Source: Peromyscus leucopus (taxonomy: Eukaryota > Chordata > Mammalia > Rodentia > Cricetidae). From it: DNA of 64,000 bases. Positions within the stretch are counted from its first letter, which is position 1, and each line of letters begins with the position of its first letter. The notes below the pieces were generated by a model that saw only the letters and a list, made by a program, of their open reading frames with translations, was not told the origin of the DNA and searched no databases. Position numbers and translations under genes: made by a program. Positions 53,968 to 64,000 of the stretch are shown here, one piece after another. The stretch spans positions 62,447,334-62,511,333 of the forward strand of contig NC_051084.1 in assembly GCF_004664715.2 (NCBI RefSeq), given 5' to 3'.

Positions 53968-54060
53968 TTTGTGGCCTAGGGCGACCATAATGTGATGTGC
54001 AGTCTTGCCCCTCAAGGTCACCAGTTCAAATCCAACCGTGGCTAATGGGGGCTGTCAAGT
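53968..54060 (+). mobile_element. Possible ancient tRNA-derived SINE relic
   Basis: A box-A-like TGGCCTAGGGCG at 53972-53983 and a box-B-like AGTTCAAATCC at 54023-54033 lie 51 bp apart (start to start) in the right order and orientation for a tRNA-type Pol III promoter. They are followed by AACCGTGGCTAATGGGGGC. Box A departs from consensus at only one or two positions and box B fits well. No convincing cloverleaf with paired acceptor arms can be drawn, so a functional tRNA gene is unlikely. An old SINE relic is more plausible. The family is not identified. Confidence 0.3.
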
Positions 54061-54660
54061 GTCTGGTTGTTCTAGGTAAAATTATTTGTCAAGTTGGTGA
54101 AAACATGAAATGGATCCTAAAGCAAATGTACCAAAATCAACATCACCATTAAACCCTGCCCATTGGCACCAGGATTTAAAATTTAGTGAGTTTTAACTCA
54201 ATAAGGTAAGAAAAGGAAGGAAGAAAGGATAGAAATTTTATAAAAGATATATTTTCATACTAAATTGCCTCTCTGTGCTGTGACCTAAAAATAAATACAC
54301 TAAGACTTTGTCTAAGCAGGGAGCAAGGGAATTCTGGAGCAAAATCTCTACTTACCTGCAGTATGAACCAGGGAGGCCAGTAGGAATTGGCTGTGTTTTC
54401 CTTCTCCAATAGTAGACATGGAGGAACTCTATCATCTTTCCAGGTAAAATCAGTAGCACAAACCTTTAGGAAAAGGATATGGGCTGGGGCATGACACATA
54501 CCACACCTACTATCTGAATTTTGTTTGTTCATGTGTCAGATGAGGGGTTTAATAAAACATCTTCAAGGCTTCTACTAACTCTGTGAGTCTGGGATTCTTG
54601 TACCTACCAATAATAGCATTCAAACAGCTTTTATTTCCCTAATCAATAAGCACCACCATC

Positions 54661-54662
<2 letters not shown>
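54061..54662. other. Unique non-coding DNA
   Basis: No gene or repeat recognised. The 90-residue minus-strand frame at 54260-54532 has no recognisable family. Confidence 0.5.

Positions 54663-54710
<48 letters not shown>
54663..54710 (+). repeat. (TG)n microsatellite
   Basis: About 23 perfect TG units. Confidence 0.97.
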
Positions 54711-54711
<1 letters not shown>

Positions 54712-57265
54712 TAGATTTCCCCTACATGAATCCCCTATATCAGCAAACCATATCTGAAATCTTGACTCCTTTTCCCAGGTCTGTGTGCTCAGACAGAAGA
54801 CTAACATTTCCTGAGCTTCAGAAACTTGAACATAACAAGGGAAATATGCCTATATCTCAATGTGTAGTGTCAGAGAAAACAGATCAGAAAAGACATGGTG
54901 AGTAAGAGCCTTGGACACAGTACACATACAGCAAGTAGTGGAGTCTTTATTAGTAATGATCTCTCTTACCTCCATCTCTCAAAGGATTGATTATTGCTGA
55001 TTTCCTCACTCAAAGATTTCTGAAATTTGCACTTGTCTTTTTATCTGGTGTGCATTATCCAATCAGTAAATGTGAACTACCTGATGTGAACTGTAATTAT
55101 CACAGTCTTAACTTTTTCAGTGAAGTGAGCGCATGCATCCCACTTTAGCGGAGCAACTATAAAGTCTGAAAAAAATGAAACAGTCTGCTTGGGAAAACCT
55201 TCAGTTAGGACAAAGAAAGAAATTAACACAGCCATATTCAGTTTCCGTACATAAGACTACTAGAGGGTAAGGGGGGGAGTGTGAACTTTGAACTTCAGTG
55301 TTCACATACAGTTTATTTCTGGATTCGGGTTGTACGTCCAGCTCTATATGCTCCTATACCCAGATACTTTCCTCTATCTAAATATTAATTAGGACTCCTT
55401 AATCAGCATTTCATAAATAAAACTGTCTATGATTTCCCTCTTGATTACTGAAATTCTTGTGATCACACTTACCGATCCAGAGGAGGTTTCTCAAGTGTGG
55501 TGTGGCTCATTCTTGGTTGTAAGGGCTGTTTCATGCAACCTAGGATGTTTGTGATTGCTTCTAATCTTTACACAATAGATGCCAATAACACATCCCCAGT
55601 TGTGACACTCGAAATGTGTCTGGTTATTGTCATATGTCCCCTAGGGTGGCAAAGTCTGCCAATTGAGAAGTACAGATCTAGCGGCTTCACTGGCTTCTCC
55701 AAACCATCTGGGATATTGACACCAAGGAAATGTAAATAAATAGCTAGCATTTTGCCAGAGAACAAAGCCCCTTCAGAGTGCGTTGTTTACCCAACTTCCA
55801 AGTTACCTGCAGCCTCTTGGGTCCGAGATGCCCAGGTTAGGCTCCAGACAGATGTGTTTGGCTTTAGCAGTGCCTTGGGATTTGGAAACAGGAACTAGAG
55901 AATTGAAGTTAGTTTTTATTTGACAGTTTTGAAATTCTGTGGCTATTGATCTTTGATGTCTTCCAGATGGAACATGCAATAACATACAGCCCAGTTGTTG
56001 ATTAAAAAGAAAAGTACCATACTACAATTGCCAGGAAAACTCTGAAAAAAAAAATAGTTGTAGCAGAAATGCATCTACAAAGGACACCACCGCAGTAGGA
56101 ACTGGGGACTCAGTAGGGCAAAGAAACAGAGTTGGGGCCTTTGAGGTTTAAAAAGTTAGAACAATGAAGCTTGTCTGTGTACCAACCCATGGTCCCTCTG
56201 CTTTCAGAAAGCTATAACAGTAAATGCAACTTTCTCCAGAGAACTTTTGTTTTTGGCATTTAGACATCATTATGAATGTGTCAAGATAACAGAGACGTTA
56301 AGCAAATATGCAAAGTAAACTATTGTACCACAACAAACACCCTCTTGGGGACAGAAGAAAAAAATGGCAAGTGACTTGGCCCCATGTGATGTGCATGAGT
56401 ACAGAACGAATCCACGGGACCTGGCACTCAGTAGTTTCCAACTGGGGTCACTGACAGCAACCATTTATAACAGAAACGTAACTGGTGTCTTCAAAGGCCC
56501 TTGACTTTGGAGAACACTGTGACAGTTTGGCCATGCCTCCTCAGTGTATTGCTATGTGTCCACTGCAGAAATATATGAGGGACAGTTCTCATTCTGCTTA
56601 TGTTCTGTGGTCTGAAATAATGCCCTTGCAGTTGTCAATACTGGCTTGGTTTTTTTTTTTTTTTTTTTTCCTTATGAATCAAACTTTGAAGATATTGAGG
56701 AATGAGATATTTGGAAATGGATGACTTTAGATGACCCTACTCTGCATGTGCTTGTGATCTGGGGGGAAACTATGATGATGGAAAGGAAAGATGAGTGGAA
56801 TCAGATATGTGCTACCCCTTTGCTGAAAAATCATTTCAAATTTTCTTCCCTCCTCATTTGCCAGTCACTAATTTCCTGCAAGACTGTGAGATGTGTTCAC
56901 TGAACCAACATTGTAATGAGAAAGCAACTCACCAGTTTCATGAGATGCTCTCTGAGTAAAAGCTCAGATTTTGAACTGTTTGATGGGCTGTTCCTCAATG
57001 GTACCCTCTCCCTGATCTTTAAAAGGAATCTAATAATATTCACTTTCCCTACCTGTTTCCCTTTCCAAACACAAGCAGTGGTATATGTACCTTTTGATAT
57101 TTGAGAGTTAAAAGTAGCACAAGATCCTTCTCAAAGCAAAGATTGTCATCCAGATTAGGCATACAGTTTCCAATAATACAATGGAGGATCTTTGCACAAA
57201 GATATTCTATACTTGTATTTTTAGCCACAAACAAGCTACAGACAGATTCATCTCCTTTGAAAAAT
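54711..57265. other. Unique AT-rich non-coding DNA
   Basis: About 2.5 kb without recognised repeats or genes. A T run of about 20 lies at 56650-56669. GAGCGCATGCATCCC and TTTAGCGGAGC near 55125-55155 are isolated CpG-bearing words. Confidence 0.5.
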
Positions 57266-57419
57266 AAAGGAAATAGCCGGGCGGTGGTGGCTCACGCCTT
57301 TAATCCCAGCACTCAGGAGGCAGAGGCAGGCGGATCGTTGTGAGTTCAAGGATAGCCTGGTCTACAAAGCGAGTTCCAGGAAAGGTGCAAAACTATATAG
57401 AGAAACCCTGTCTTGAAAA

Positions 57420-57456
<37 letters not shown>

Positions 57457-57462
57457 AAATAG
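57266..57462 (+). mobile_element. Very young B1 SINE with target-site duplication
   Basis: Full-length B1 from 57276 (GCCGGGCGGTGGTGGCTCACGCC) through AGGAAAGGTGCAAAACTATATAGAGAAACCC to a tail of about 32 A at 57423-57454. CpG positions in the 5' end are intact, and the poly-A tail is nearly pure, both signs of recent insertion. A direct repeat AAAGGAAATAG lies at 57266-57276 and 57452-57462. Confidence 0.97.
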
Positions 57463-57639
57463 AAGATACTTTACAAACATTGCAAAGAATCACAACATGC
57501 TGTTTGCCTTTTCCAGTAGTTTTAACATGAATTCTGTTTGTATTTAAACGAGGCATGATGTTTAGTCTCATACTTTCTTCCAGTGGATATTAATATACAA
57601 CCCTAAGCAATGTCCTCAGTTCCTGTTGCATCCTGGGAG

Positions 57640-58021
57640 ATTGTAAGCTGTCTGTGGGTGATTTGTAAGATGGAGGGCTTGAAAGAATCTAGACTCCATA
57701 GGAAGATGGGCCTCTGAGAATCACTGTGGGGGATGACATAGGTTCATTGGGGCAGAAAGACATGCCCACTCTGGGTGGCACCATTCTCTACGTACAACAG
57801 AATAACTGGAGCAAGAGAACTTAGGAACAGCATGCATTCTTTCCTTGTAGTTGTTCTAATTTCAGCTGCAATGTGACCAGCTGCTTCAAGCTCCCACTGC
57901 CTTGACTTCCCTACCATGTTGGACTAGTCCTTCAACTGTGAGCTAAAACAAACTCCTTTTTCTTAAGTTCCTTTTATCAGGGTTTTTAATCACAGCAACT
58001 AGGAAAAGAAACTAAATTGAC
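57640..58021 (+). mobile_element. MTD/MTE-type MaLR LTR
   Basis: Plus orientation. GAATCTAGACTCCATAGGAAGATGGGCCTCTGAGAATCAC, AAGACATGCCCACTCTGGGTGGCACCATTCTCTACG, CAGCATGCATTCTTTCC, ATGTGACCAGCTGCTTCAAGCTCCCACTGCCTTGACTTCCC, ACTGTGAGCTAAAACAAACTCC, TTATCAGGGTTTTTAATCACAGCAAC and a terminal GAAACTAAATTGACA follow rodent MT-like MaLR LTRs in order, including the final CA. The 5' boundary is uncertain. Confidence 0.7.
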
Positions 58022-58649
58022 AGGGGGGATATATTAATAGCACTCTGTGTTTAAGAAGTCTTTATCACTATTCTCAGTGTTAAATGCTCAAGGTTACCCA
58101 TAACCCTAGCTCTGTTTTGTCCTATGAGCAAAGAAAACCAGTGAAGAGATCTCATAGTGCATAAAATGATAACAAAGTATCACCTGTATTTATAGCTTCA
58201 TTATAACTTTAGATTGCTTGGAGATATTTCCAGCTGACAATTTTTGGAATGACCATCTCAGTTCAAGAGACTTGATATTGATTATAGATATTATTTGTGT
58301 AGACAAGAGCGGTTTAATGTGCATATTGAGGAAAGTTGATTTTATGACAGGGCACATACTTTAAATCTCTTGGGAACTAGAATAAGGTGTATGGGTTAAA
58401 TGGGGAAATAACGCAGAGAAATGAGAAACGTGCTCTCTGGTTTCTCTTTGTAAACACTTTCAACTCTTTTTTCAGCAGTGAGGACAGTTCTCTGATAATC
58501 TGTTGTCTAAAAAATGTTTCCAACCTTCATATCCAAAGAATATAACTCCTGTATTCAACTTACTAAGATAGGAAGGGAAGTTAATGCTTTCTGATTACAT
58601 TACTCTTTTATTATTCTAAGTAGAGAAAAAATAGTATATAACTATTGTG
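58022..58649. other. Unique AT-rich non-coding DNA
   Basis: No gene or repeat recognised. Confidence 0.5.
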
Positions 58650-58810
58650 ATTGTGATGAGTTGGAATCTTCAATTAGCTTCAATTTACATTTCCCTGATG
58701 GCTAAGTATACTGAAAAAAATTTAAAAAACACTTAGTAGCCATTTATGCTTCTTTTCTGAGAACTGCCTATTCATCCCATTGGCACACTTATTAGTTGTC
58801 AGGTTGACAG
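58650..58810 (-). mobile_element. Inverted 5' segment of an L1 insertion
   Basis: CAATTTACATTTCCCTGATGGCTAAGTATACTG, TAGTAGCCATTTATGCTTC and TGAGAACTGCCTATTCATCCCATTGGCACACTTATTAG are the complement of an L1 ORF2 region near the 3' end (aaatggg..gaatagacatttctc..aaatggcc..catcagggaaatg). The segment immediately downstream, from 58826, is L1 in plus orientation and continues from the adjacent part of the consensus. The arrangement is that of a 5'-inverted (twin-primed) L1. Confidence 0.7.
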
Positions 58811-58825
58811 CTGTGTTGTTTTATT

Positions 58826-59074
58826 TTGGTCTTGTGCCAGCCAGGATGTAGGAAAGCAAGAAACCATATTCATTTCTGGTGGGAGTGTAAACCAGCACAG
58901 ACATTATGGAAATTAGTGTGGAGATTTCTCCAAAAACGAAAAACATTACTTCTATGTGATCCTGGGATGTACACCCAAGATTTTTCCACAGTTATTTGTA
59001 TAACCTCTGTCTATTATTCACAACAGCAAGGAAGGGGAACCGGCTTAGATGACCCTCAACAGATGAACAGGTAA
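58826..59074 (+). pseudogene. L1 ORF2 C-terminal coding remnant
   Basis: This open frame of 82 codons retains the C-terminal cysteine-region signature of L1 ORF2 protein: a WWECK motif around residues 18-22, followed by LWKLVWRFLQK and a CDPGMYTQ block (family form YDPAIPLLGIYP). ORF2p is the endonuclease/reverse transcriptase of L1, but only a C-terminal scrap is present here. The endonuclease and RT domains are missing and the 5' part of the insertion is inverted. It is a dead fragment, not a gene. Confidence 0.85.
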
Positions 59075-59555
59075 TGGAAATGTGTTGTATATACTCACAA
59101 CATGAACTTACAGAATTTATAGGAAACTAAATACATCTTGAAAGTATTACAAGTGAGATAACTCAGAGAATGACATAATCAAATGTTCTGTCTTATATGA
59201 AGATTCCTGCTTTTAATCTCTTAATCTCTATCTGCTTATCTATGTCTGTCTATCTATCTTATATATAATATAATATAATATAATATAATATAATATAATA
59301 TAATATAATATAATATAATATAATATACCTATCTATCATCTATCTAAGTGGGCATGAGTGAGTGTCTATTTATGAAACTAGAAGGAGACCACATGAAGAG
59401 AAAAAGAAGTGTTGAGGAAAGAGGTGAGGAAGATAAGACCCATGTTAAAAGCAAAAGAAAGATTGCTAGGACTACGAAGATATGAGAGGGATCTGGGGTT
59501 GGGGAAGAAAAGGATGCTAGGAGAATCAATAAACAAACCTTATTTGAAGACCACT
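59075..59555 (+). mobile_element. L1 3' UTR with embedded pentanucleotide array
   Basis: Continuation of the plus-strand L1. Sequence such as AAGTGAGATAACTCAGAGAATGACATAATC and GAAGATTCCTGC is 3'-terminal L1. After a CTAT/TAATA simple-repeat expansion the L1-like 3' UTR resumes (AAACTAGAAGGAGACCACATGAAG, GGGATCTGGGGTTGGGGAAG) and ends around AATCAATAAACAAACC. Confidence 0.6.
59225..59345 (+). repeat. (TAATA)n array flanked by (CTAT)n
   Basis: About 13 TAATA units at 59262-59327, flanked on both sides by CTATCTAT tetranucleotide runs. Pentanucleotide arrays this pure are uncommon here, and this one arose inside an L1 3' UTR. Confidence 0.95.
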
Positions 59556-59754
59556 GAAATAGTTGTCCTTAATACTATCTTCTCTCTATAGCATCCTTTG
59601 ACATTCACAGATTTCTATCACCATGTGTTGGTTTACTACTAGTGAAGATAAAAATTAATTTTATGTATATTTGATGCCTGGCTTCATTAGTTTGGCACAA
59701 TGTTTTCTTGGATGTGTCTCGTGCTTATTTTATTTTATTTTTTATTTCTTCTTA
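59556..59754. other. Unique AT-rich DNA
   Basis: No gene or clear repeat. It includes TTTATTTTATTTTATTTTTTATTTC at its end. Confidence 0.5.
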
Positions 59755-59878
59755 AGTGAATGCTGAGTCCCATTCCATTGTATACCAATACAATGGAAAT
59801 CATTAATGTATTGAGTACTTCTGAGTTGTTTCCAGTTTGATAATGAATACTGGGGATTAATAAGCTACCTCTAATGTA
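59755..59878 (-). mobile_element. Old L1 fragment, inverted
   Basis: AATGCTGAGTCCCATTCCATTGTATACC, TGAGTTGTTTCCAGTTTGATAATGAATACTGGGGATTAATAAGC follow the complement of L1 ORF2 3' sequence (agtattccattgtgtatatacc, aggttgtttccatatcttggctattgtgaataatgctgcaatgaac). Confidence 0.6.
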
Positions 59879-59929
59879 TATATATATATAGAGAGAGGGG
59901 GGACATATGGATACATTTTAATTCCTTCT

Positions 59930-60248
59930 TGTGTGCATGTGTATGTAAATGTGTGTGTGGAATGCACATGTTTGAGTGGATATTCATGCAAGATTGTAAA
60001 GTAGACACTGGGTATTTTCTTGAATCACTCTCCACTTTATATTGAGGCAAGATTTCTCACTTGAATCCAGATCTCATGCACTTGGCATATCTAGCTATCC
60101 AGATTATTGTGGGGATCCCTTATCTTTCTGCCTTTGGAGATCTAGGATTACAGGTGGCCCAAATGCTCACCCAGCATTTCCACTGCTGCTACTGATCTGA
60201 ACTCTGGTCCTTCCCTGAACCTGCACAGTCATCCCCTCAACCCCTAAT
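59930..60248 (-). mobile_element. B4 SINE, inverted
   Basis: Reverse orientation. TG-rich left end GTGTGCATGTGTATGTAAATGTGTGTGTGGAATGCACATG, then GTATTTTCTTGAATCACTCTCCACTTTATATTGAGGCAAG, TCTCACTTGAATCCAGATCTC, TGCCTTTGGAGATCTAGGATTACAGG, CAGCATTTCC, GATCTGAACTCTGGTCCTTCCC and CAGTCATCCCCTCAACCCC. These are complementary B4 right-arm, B1-like and left-arm landmarks in order. Confidence 0.85.
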
Positions 60249-61319
60249 TCATTTTTGAATAGCTGTTTGCATATAAAAAGCTACTAAGATAAAAATTCTG
60301 AAATAAATCCTTAATACATAACATATACTATTTTTGACATTAAATCTTTATTAGCTGACATTTGAAAGAATCTTCATAAAAGGAGATTTCTTTTTAATAT
60401 GTTAATAAATTAGCAGACTGAAAAGTTACAAAGAATGGGTTTTTGGAATACTGATTACCTTGTTTCTTTTGTTTTATAACAAAGTGTGTTTAGTATCCCC
60501 ATCCCAGGTCTCTGTGAAAACAAATTTATAGTAAAGAAAACAAAAAGCTTTACAAGTTTAAGAAAAAAATACTGATATGAAATAATAAACATGCACTGTA
60601 CATAATAGTAGGGAGAAAAATTCTCTAAATTATAGCTGAAAACTTGAAATGGGAAATATTAATAGATTTCAGTCCCGCCTATTTTTTAAGAACCAGTTGA
60701 GTCACACATCCCATGAAACCAGGCACTGTAAAGACCTAGGCAAGGCCCCCTAGGAAGAGAACAACACAGATTTATCCTCTGTTTCCCAGGGACTGAGAAC
60801 TAGATTATAATATGAAAATAACAGGTGAGTAAAAACTTTACAGACAAAAGAAAAATATTTATAATCATATATGTTTGCCTGTCTGTAAACATTTGTAAAG
60901 ATAAGCAAAAAGTACCATATGTGTTGCAGACATTCAATAATATCTCCTGACCATAATTAACATTCATTTATTATTTCTTTTATTACTACAGGATCAAAAT
61001 CTACAGTTCTGGTCTAATATAGAGCCAACACTTGGTAAAACGTGACAAAAGCAGAGCCTGACAAAGAATCTCCAAGTGCTCAAAGCCTAGCATCCCAGCC
61101 ACTCTTTTCCATGCCCTTAAGAAGACCTCACATGCTGGCTGGAAGAGCTGCGTGCCTGCAATTGAATCCTCATAGAAATGCAGAGAAAGGCACCACAGCT
61201 CCAGAGGAAAAGGGGAAGCGACAACAAGATTAAAAGCAGAGGGTGTGGATCATTACAGCCTGAGAAAAACTCGAGTTTCTCCTAACAACTGCCCCTCCCC
61301 CACCCAGACCTAACAAATA
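60249..61319. other. Unique AT-rich non-coding DNA
   Basis: No repeat recognised in about 1 kb. A 63-residue plus-strand frame at 61042-61233 is unremarkable. Confidence 0.5.
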
Positions 61320-61740
61320 CCAGAAACCCAGGGCGCCTCTTCTGTTATTTGTTCATGGATGTGAATTCTTCATTAAAGTTGAGGGATTAAATATAACACT
61401 TTAGCTAATTAATTATAGTTTGATCGTTTTGACACCTCCAAATGATTCAGCCACATACCTTGAAGCTTTGTCAACTCAATTGCGTCTCTATTTTTGTTGC
61501 CTTTAACCAACAATGAAGACGAATGCCACTCTTTCTAGTTTTCAATCACCTCTACAGAAGTGTTCCCCTGGCAATGTGCGAGGACAGACCTAATTAATCC
61601 CTCATCTGCCCTCTGTGGTGTCTATACATCACACTGGCAGTTGAAACTGCTGCTTGTTTTAAGGCTATTGCCGGAATGAAAAGCTCATCTGTTTTTCAAT
61701 AATTTTACCACAGGTGGTGATTTGTAATTAGAAAGGGCAG
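61320..61740. promoter_or_regulatory. Candidate conserved enhancer element (61.3-61.7 kb)
   Basis: Repeat-free, even-composition block of 420 bp with a rich set of developmental words: TAATTAATTATA at 61406-61417, T-box-like TGACACCT at 61430-61437, SOX-like AACAATG at 61509-61515, TAATTAATCC at 61591-61600, E-box CAGGTG at 61711-61716 and TAATTAG at 61725-61731. CpGs occur in TTGATCG, TTGCGTC, AGACGAATG and TGTGCGAGG contexts. There is no meaningful open frame. It strongly resembles a deeply conserved non-coding enhancer, though conservation cannot be shown here. Confidence 0.45.
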
Positions 61741-64000
61741 AATCTGAATTGCAGTGTGTGCGTTTGTGTGGGTGCATGTGCAAGTCTGCACACGTGCACA
61801 TATGGGCTTGCGGGAGCTTCATAGTTTAGCAAGGCGTGCTTACTGTAAAGGAGAAGAAAGAAATGAAAAGCAGGAACACAGCAGGAGAAAAAGCATCCTC
61901 GTTGGGCACCAAGCCAAGCAGAAGAATTTGAAAAGAACAAATATTTTTGGTTTTGACTTTTGTGTTCTCTTTTTAAAAAATTGATAAGGAGTCACACATA
62001 GATTAGAGATCAAACACAGAAAGAGACAGGAAAGACTAAAAAAAAAAAAAAAAATCAGGAAACTCTGACATCCCTAGAGTGGGGGTATTTATGTTGAACT
62101 AAGTCAGGGTTGTAGAACAGGTGAGAGTCAAGGTGAGAATCTGTTTTGACCAGGGTTTCTGTCTCTGCAAAAGGGGAGGAATCTGCATCCTCTTCTTCAC
62201 CCTGGGCGGAATTGAGATAGGTAGGAAGACAGTTTAGTGTGCACTTTGGCTAGCTTAACAATGGCTTTAAGATAAGTGGAGATATGGCCAAGGCAGCTCC
62301 ATTCCAGGCCATATGAACTACCAGTAGTCACTTTGACCCTCTCCCTGACTTTCACCTGCCCCATTCCATTTGGCCTTCTTGGCTTAATCACATCTTGCAT
62401 TTTACTCTTAAAGGTACCTTTGTTCTATGAAGTTTCCCCTTACACGTCCAGCCTGCTCATCATCATCTACAGCCTATGTGTCTTAAGGTTTCTTTTCCCG
62501 TCTGCAGGGTGGAAAACTCAATAACTATCACTTTCAGTGTGAGCATAAAATCCTGACTCTTCATCTAGACTGCAGATCTCTGGAGGTCAAGGGTTTTTCT
62601 CTTGATCTCAAAATCACTTTGTGAAGCCAACTTGATTTTATACATTCATATGTATATACAAGAATGGGTGAATTGGTTTTTATAATCACCAAAGTAAATT
62701 TTAAATATATGCTAAAGTGGAAGATTGAATTACATGTTAAAGGAGACACATGACTGTGGCAGAAGGCCAAAGTTAAAATGATTTGGTTGGATGTAGTGTT
62801 ATTTGGAGTATGTAGTATTTAAGAAGAGTGGCTTTCCTGCATGTAGTTTACTTTGACAAAGGTAAACCAAGGACACCTCTGGTGTAGGTTCATTATACTC
62901 CTCCTCTTCTGTAATTATGAAGGCACATGTTGGGAGGGGTAATGAGTAGACAGTGAGAAAGAATACTGACTCAATGATTTCTGCCAATTTGTGTTAATGT
63001 GCACAGAACCAGTCTATTCTATGTTTCTTCACATGATAAAGTATGAGGGTACATCATGCCAGACAGATTAAGATTTATGTCAGAAATTAAGGATTCTTCC
63101 AAGTCAAGAAATTTCTCTATTAAAAGGACTGACCTTCATAACTCTGTAGGCCCTTTTCTCTGTAAGATCAAGCTTCCAGAACAACATTAGAGCTTATTAA
63201 TCTCCCATCTGACATATATCCATCACTTTCTCCTGGTTACTGCCAGAGACCAGATTATTCTAAAGCACTTAATTCAAATAATACATTGTCCTTCAATGCA
63301 GGTGTATGAAATTTGAATATACAAATATTGTCACATTCTTAGTACAAGAAGAGTATTACCTATGTGTTCTGCATTTACAAAAAGAGAAGTCAATACTGGA
63401 AATAGAAGGTACAGATAGGGTCATCTTTAAGTGTACATTTTCACATTTTTATTTTATAGTTTAGACCTTGGCTTTGTTGGTTTGTTTTGTGAATCAACTT
63501 ACTTATTTGTTAGTAATGATCAAATATACTAAACTGATCAAATACACTTCATAATTTTAAGCTGCTTACACATATTCAAATGCTAACATCTTACCTTTTT
63601 ATGGTGCAGTGCCTTCATTTTGAGCCTTCAAATCTTACCTTAGTATTTCCGTATAAGATCCTTCCACTTTAATTAAACTTCTGTTCTAAGGTTCTGAAGA
63701 CATCTCAAACATTCCCACTTCTCCAATTTATACATCATTCCTTTCCCGAGGGATGGATCCCTCTCTTCCCTCATCATATGAAAAACTTACCTTAATCAGG
63801 AGAACTGTCATGGCTGACCATGGCACGTTTCTCTTCCATCTCAATTCTGTCATCCTGTGTACCCTATTGTAAAGTGTGGCTCCCAGTGGCAGGGTAATAA
63901 ATTACTATTTGCTTCAAGACATCTCTGTATTGTTATATTTATCATTGCCTTGTTTTGGCAGCATCATTATATATCCTAATGCTTTACATCACAAAACCAT
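61741..64000. other. Unique AT-rich non-coding DNA
   Basis: No gene or named interspersed repeat to the window end. An A run of about 16 occurs at 62039-62054. The first 60 bases (GTGTGTGCGTTTGTGTGGGTGC) are TG-rich. Short frames here are not recognisable. Confidence 0.5.

Noticed and set aside
53968..54060. Functional tRNA gene
   Set aside because: Box A and B words are present but no acceptor stem, anticodon arm or terminator arrangement can be formed. It is kept only as a possible SINE relic.

Overview
This window is nuclear DNA from a rodent of the hamster/vole/deer-mouse group (Cricetidae). The evidence is its repeat content: B1, B2/B3, B4 and ID SINEs, ORR1-type MaLR LTRs, a rodent-specific hAT element with perfect termini (URR1 type), and Lx-type L1 tails. 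The younger B1 copies have the cricetid right-arm variant (aggaaaggtgcaaagctac) instead of the Mus version. No bacterial, viral or plasmid gene organisation is present.

I find no protein-coding exon, no complete gene and no functional RNA gene. All long open frames either run through repeats or microsatellites or show no recognisable protein. The window therefore looks like an intergenic stretch (gene desert) or the inside of very large introns. The only recognisable coding remnant is a decayed L1 ORF2 C-terminus at about 58.8 kb.

Layout. 1-3.8 kb: unique AT-rich DNA. 3.8-11.6 kb: repeat-rich (L1 scraps, B1, a solo-LTR-like element, B3, B2, two same-strand ORR1 LTRs). 11.6-19.1 kb: mostly unique, with a CTG/CTA array, MIR, an ancient MaLR LTR, B4 and an inverted Lx 3' end. 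19.2-22.2 kb: largely repeat-free, with a strong enhancer-like candidate at 20.08-20.53 kb. 22.2-32 kb: dense repeats (B4, B2, a second copy of the 5.2-kb LTR family, ORR1, B3, MIR, a TGCG array, an LTR-like element inserted in a TG-rich minisatellite next to B4). 32-41.7 kb: mixed unique DNA, ID, B2, Lx L1 and an unusually long L2 relic. 41.7-45.58 kb: the largest repeat-free block, with several segments rich in homeobox, SOX and forkhead-type words, ended by a hAT element. 45.6-53.1 kb: unique DNA with B1, MIR and L1. 53.2-54.1 kb: another repeat-poor enhancer-like block followed by a possible tRNA-derived SINE relic. 54.1-60.3 kb: B1, MaLR LTR, a 5'-inverted L1 and B4. 60.3-64 kb: unique DNA with a further enhancer-like candidate at 61.32-61.74 kb.

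No genes can be said to work together here. The most plausible function is cis-regulatory: four separated repeat-poor blocks (20.1, 42-45, 53.2 and 61.3 kb) look like the clustered conserved non-coding elements found around developmental transcription-factor genes. That reading is inference from composition and motifs, since no alignment was possible. Repeat family names come from remembered consensus features and should be confirmed with RepeatMasker.
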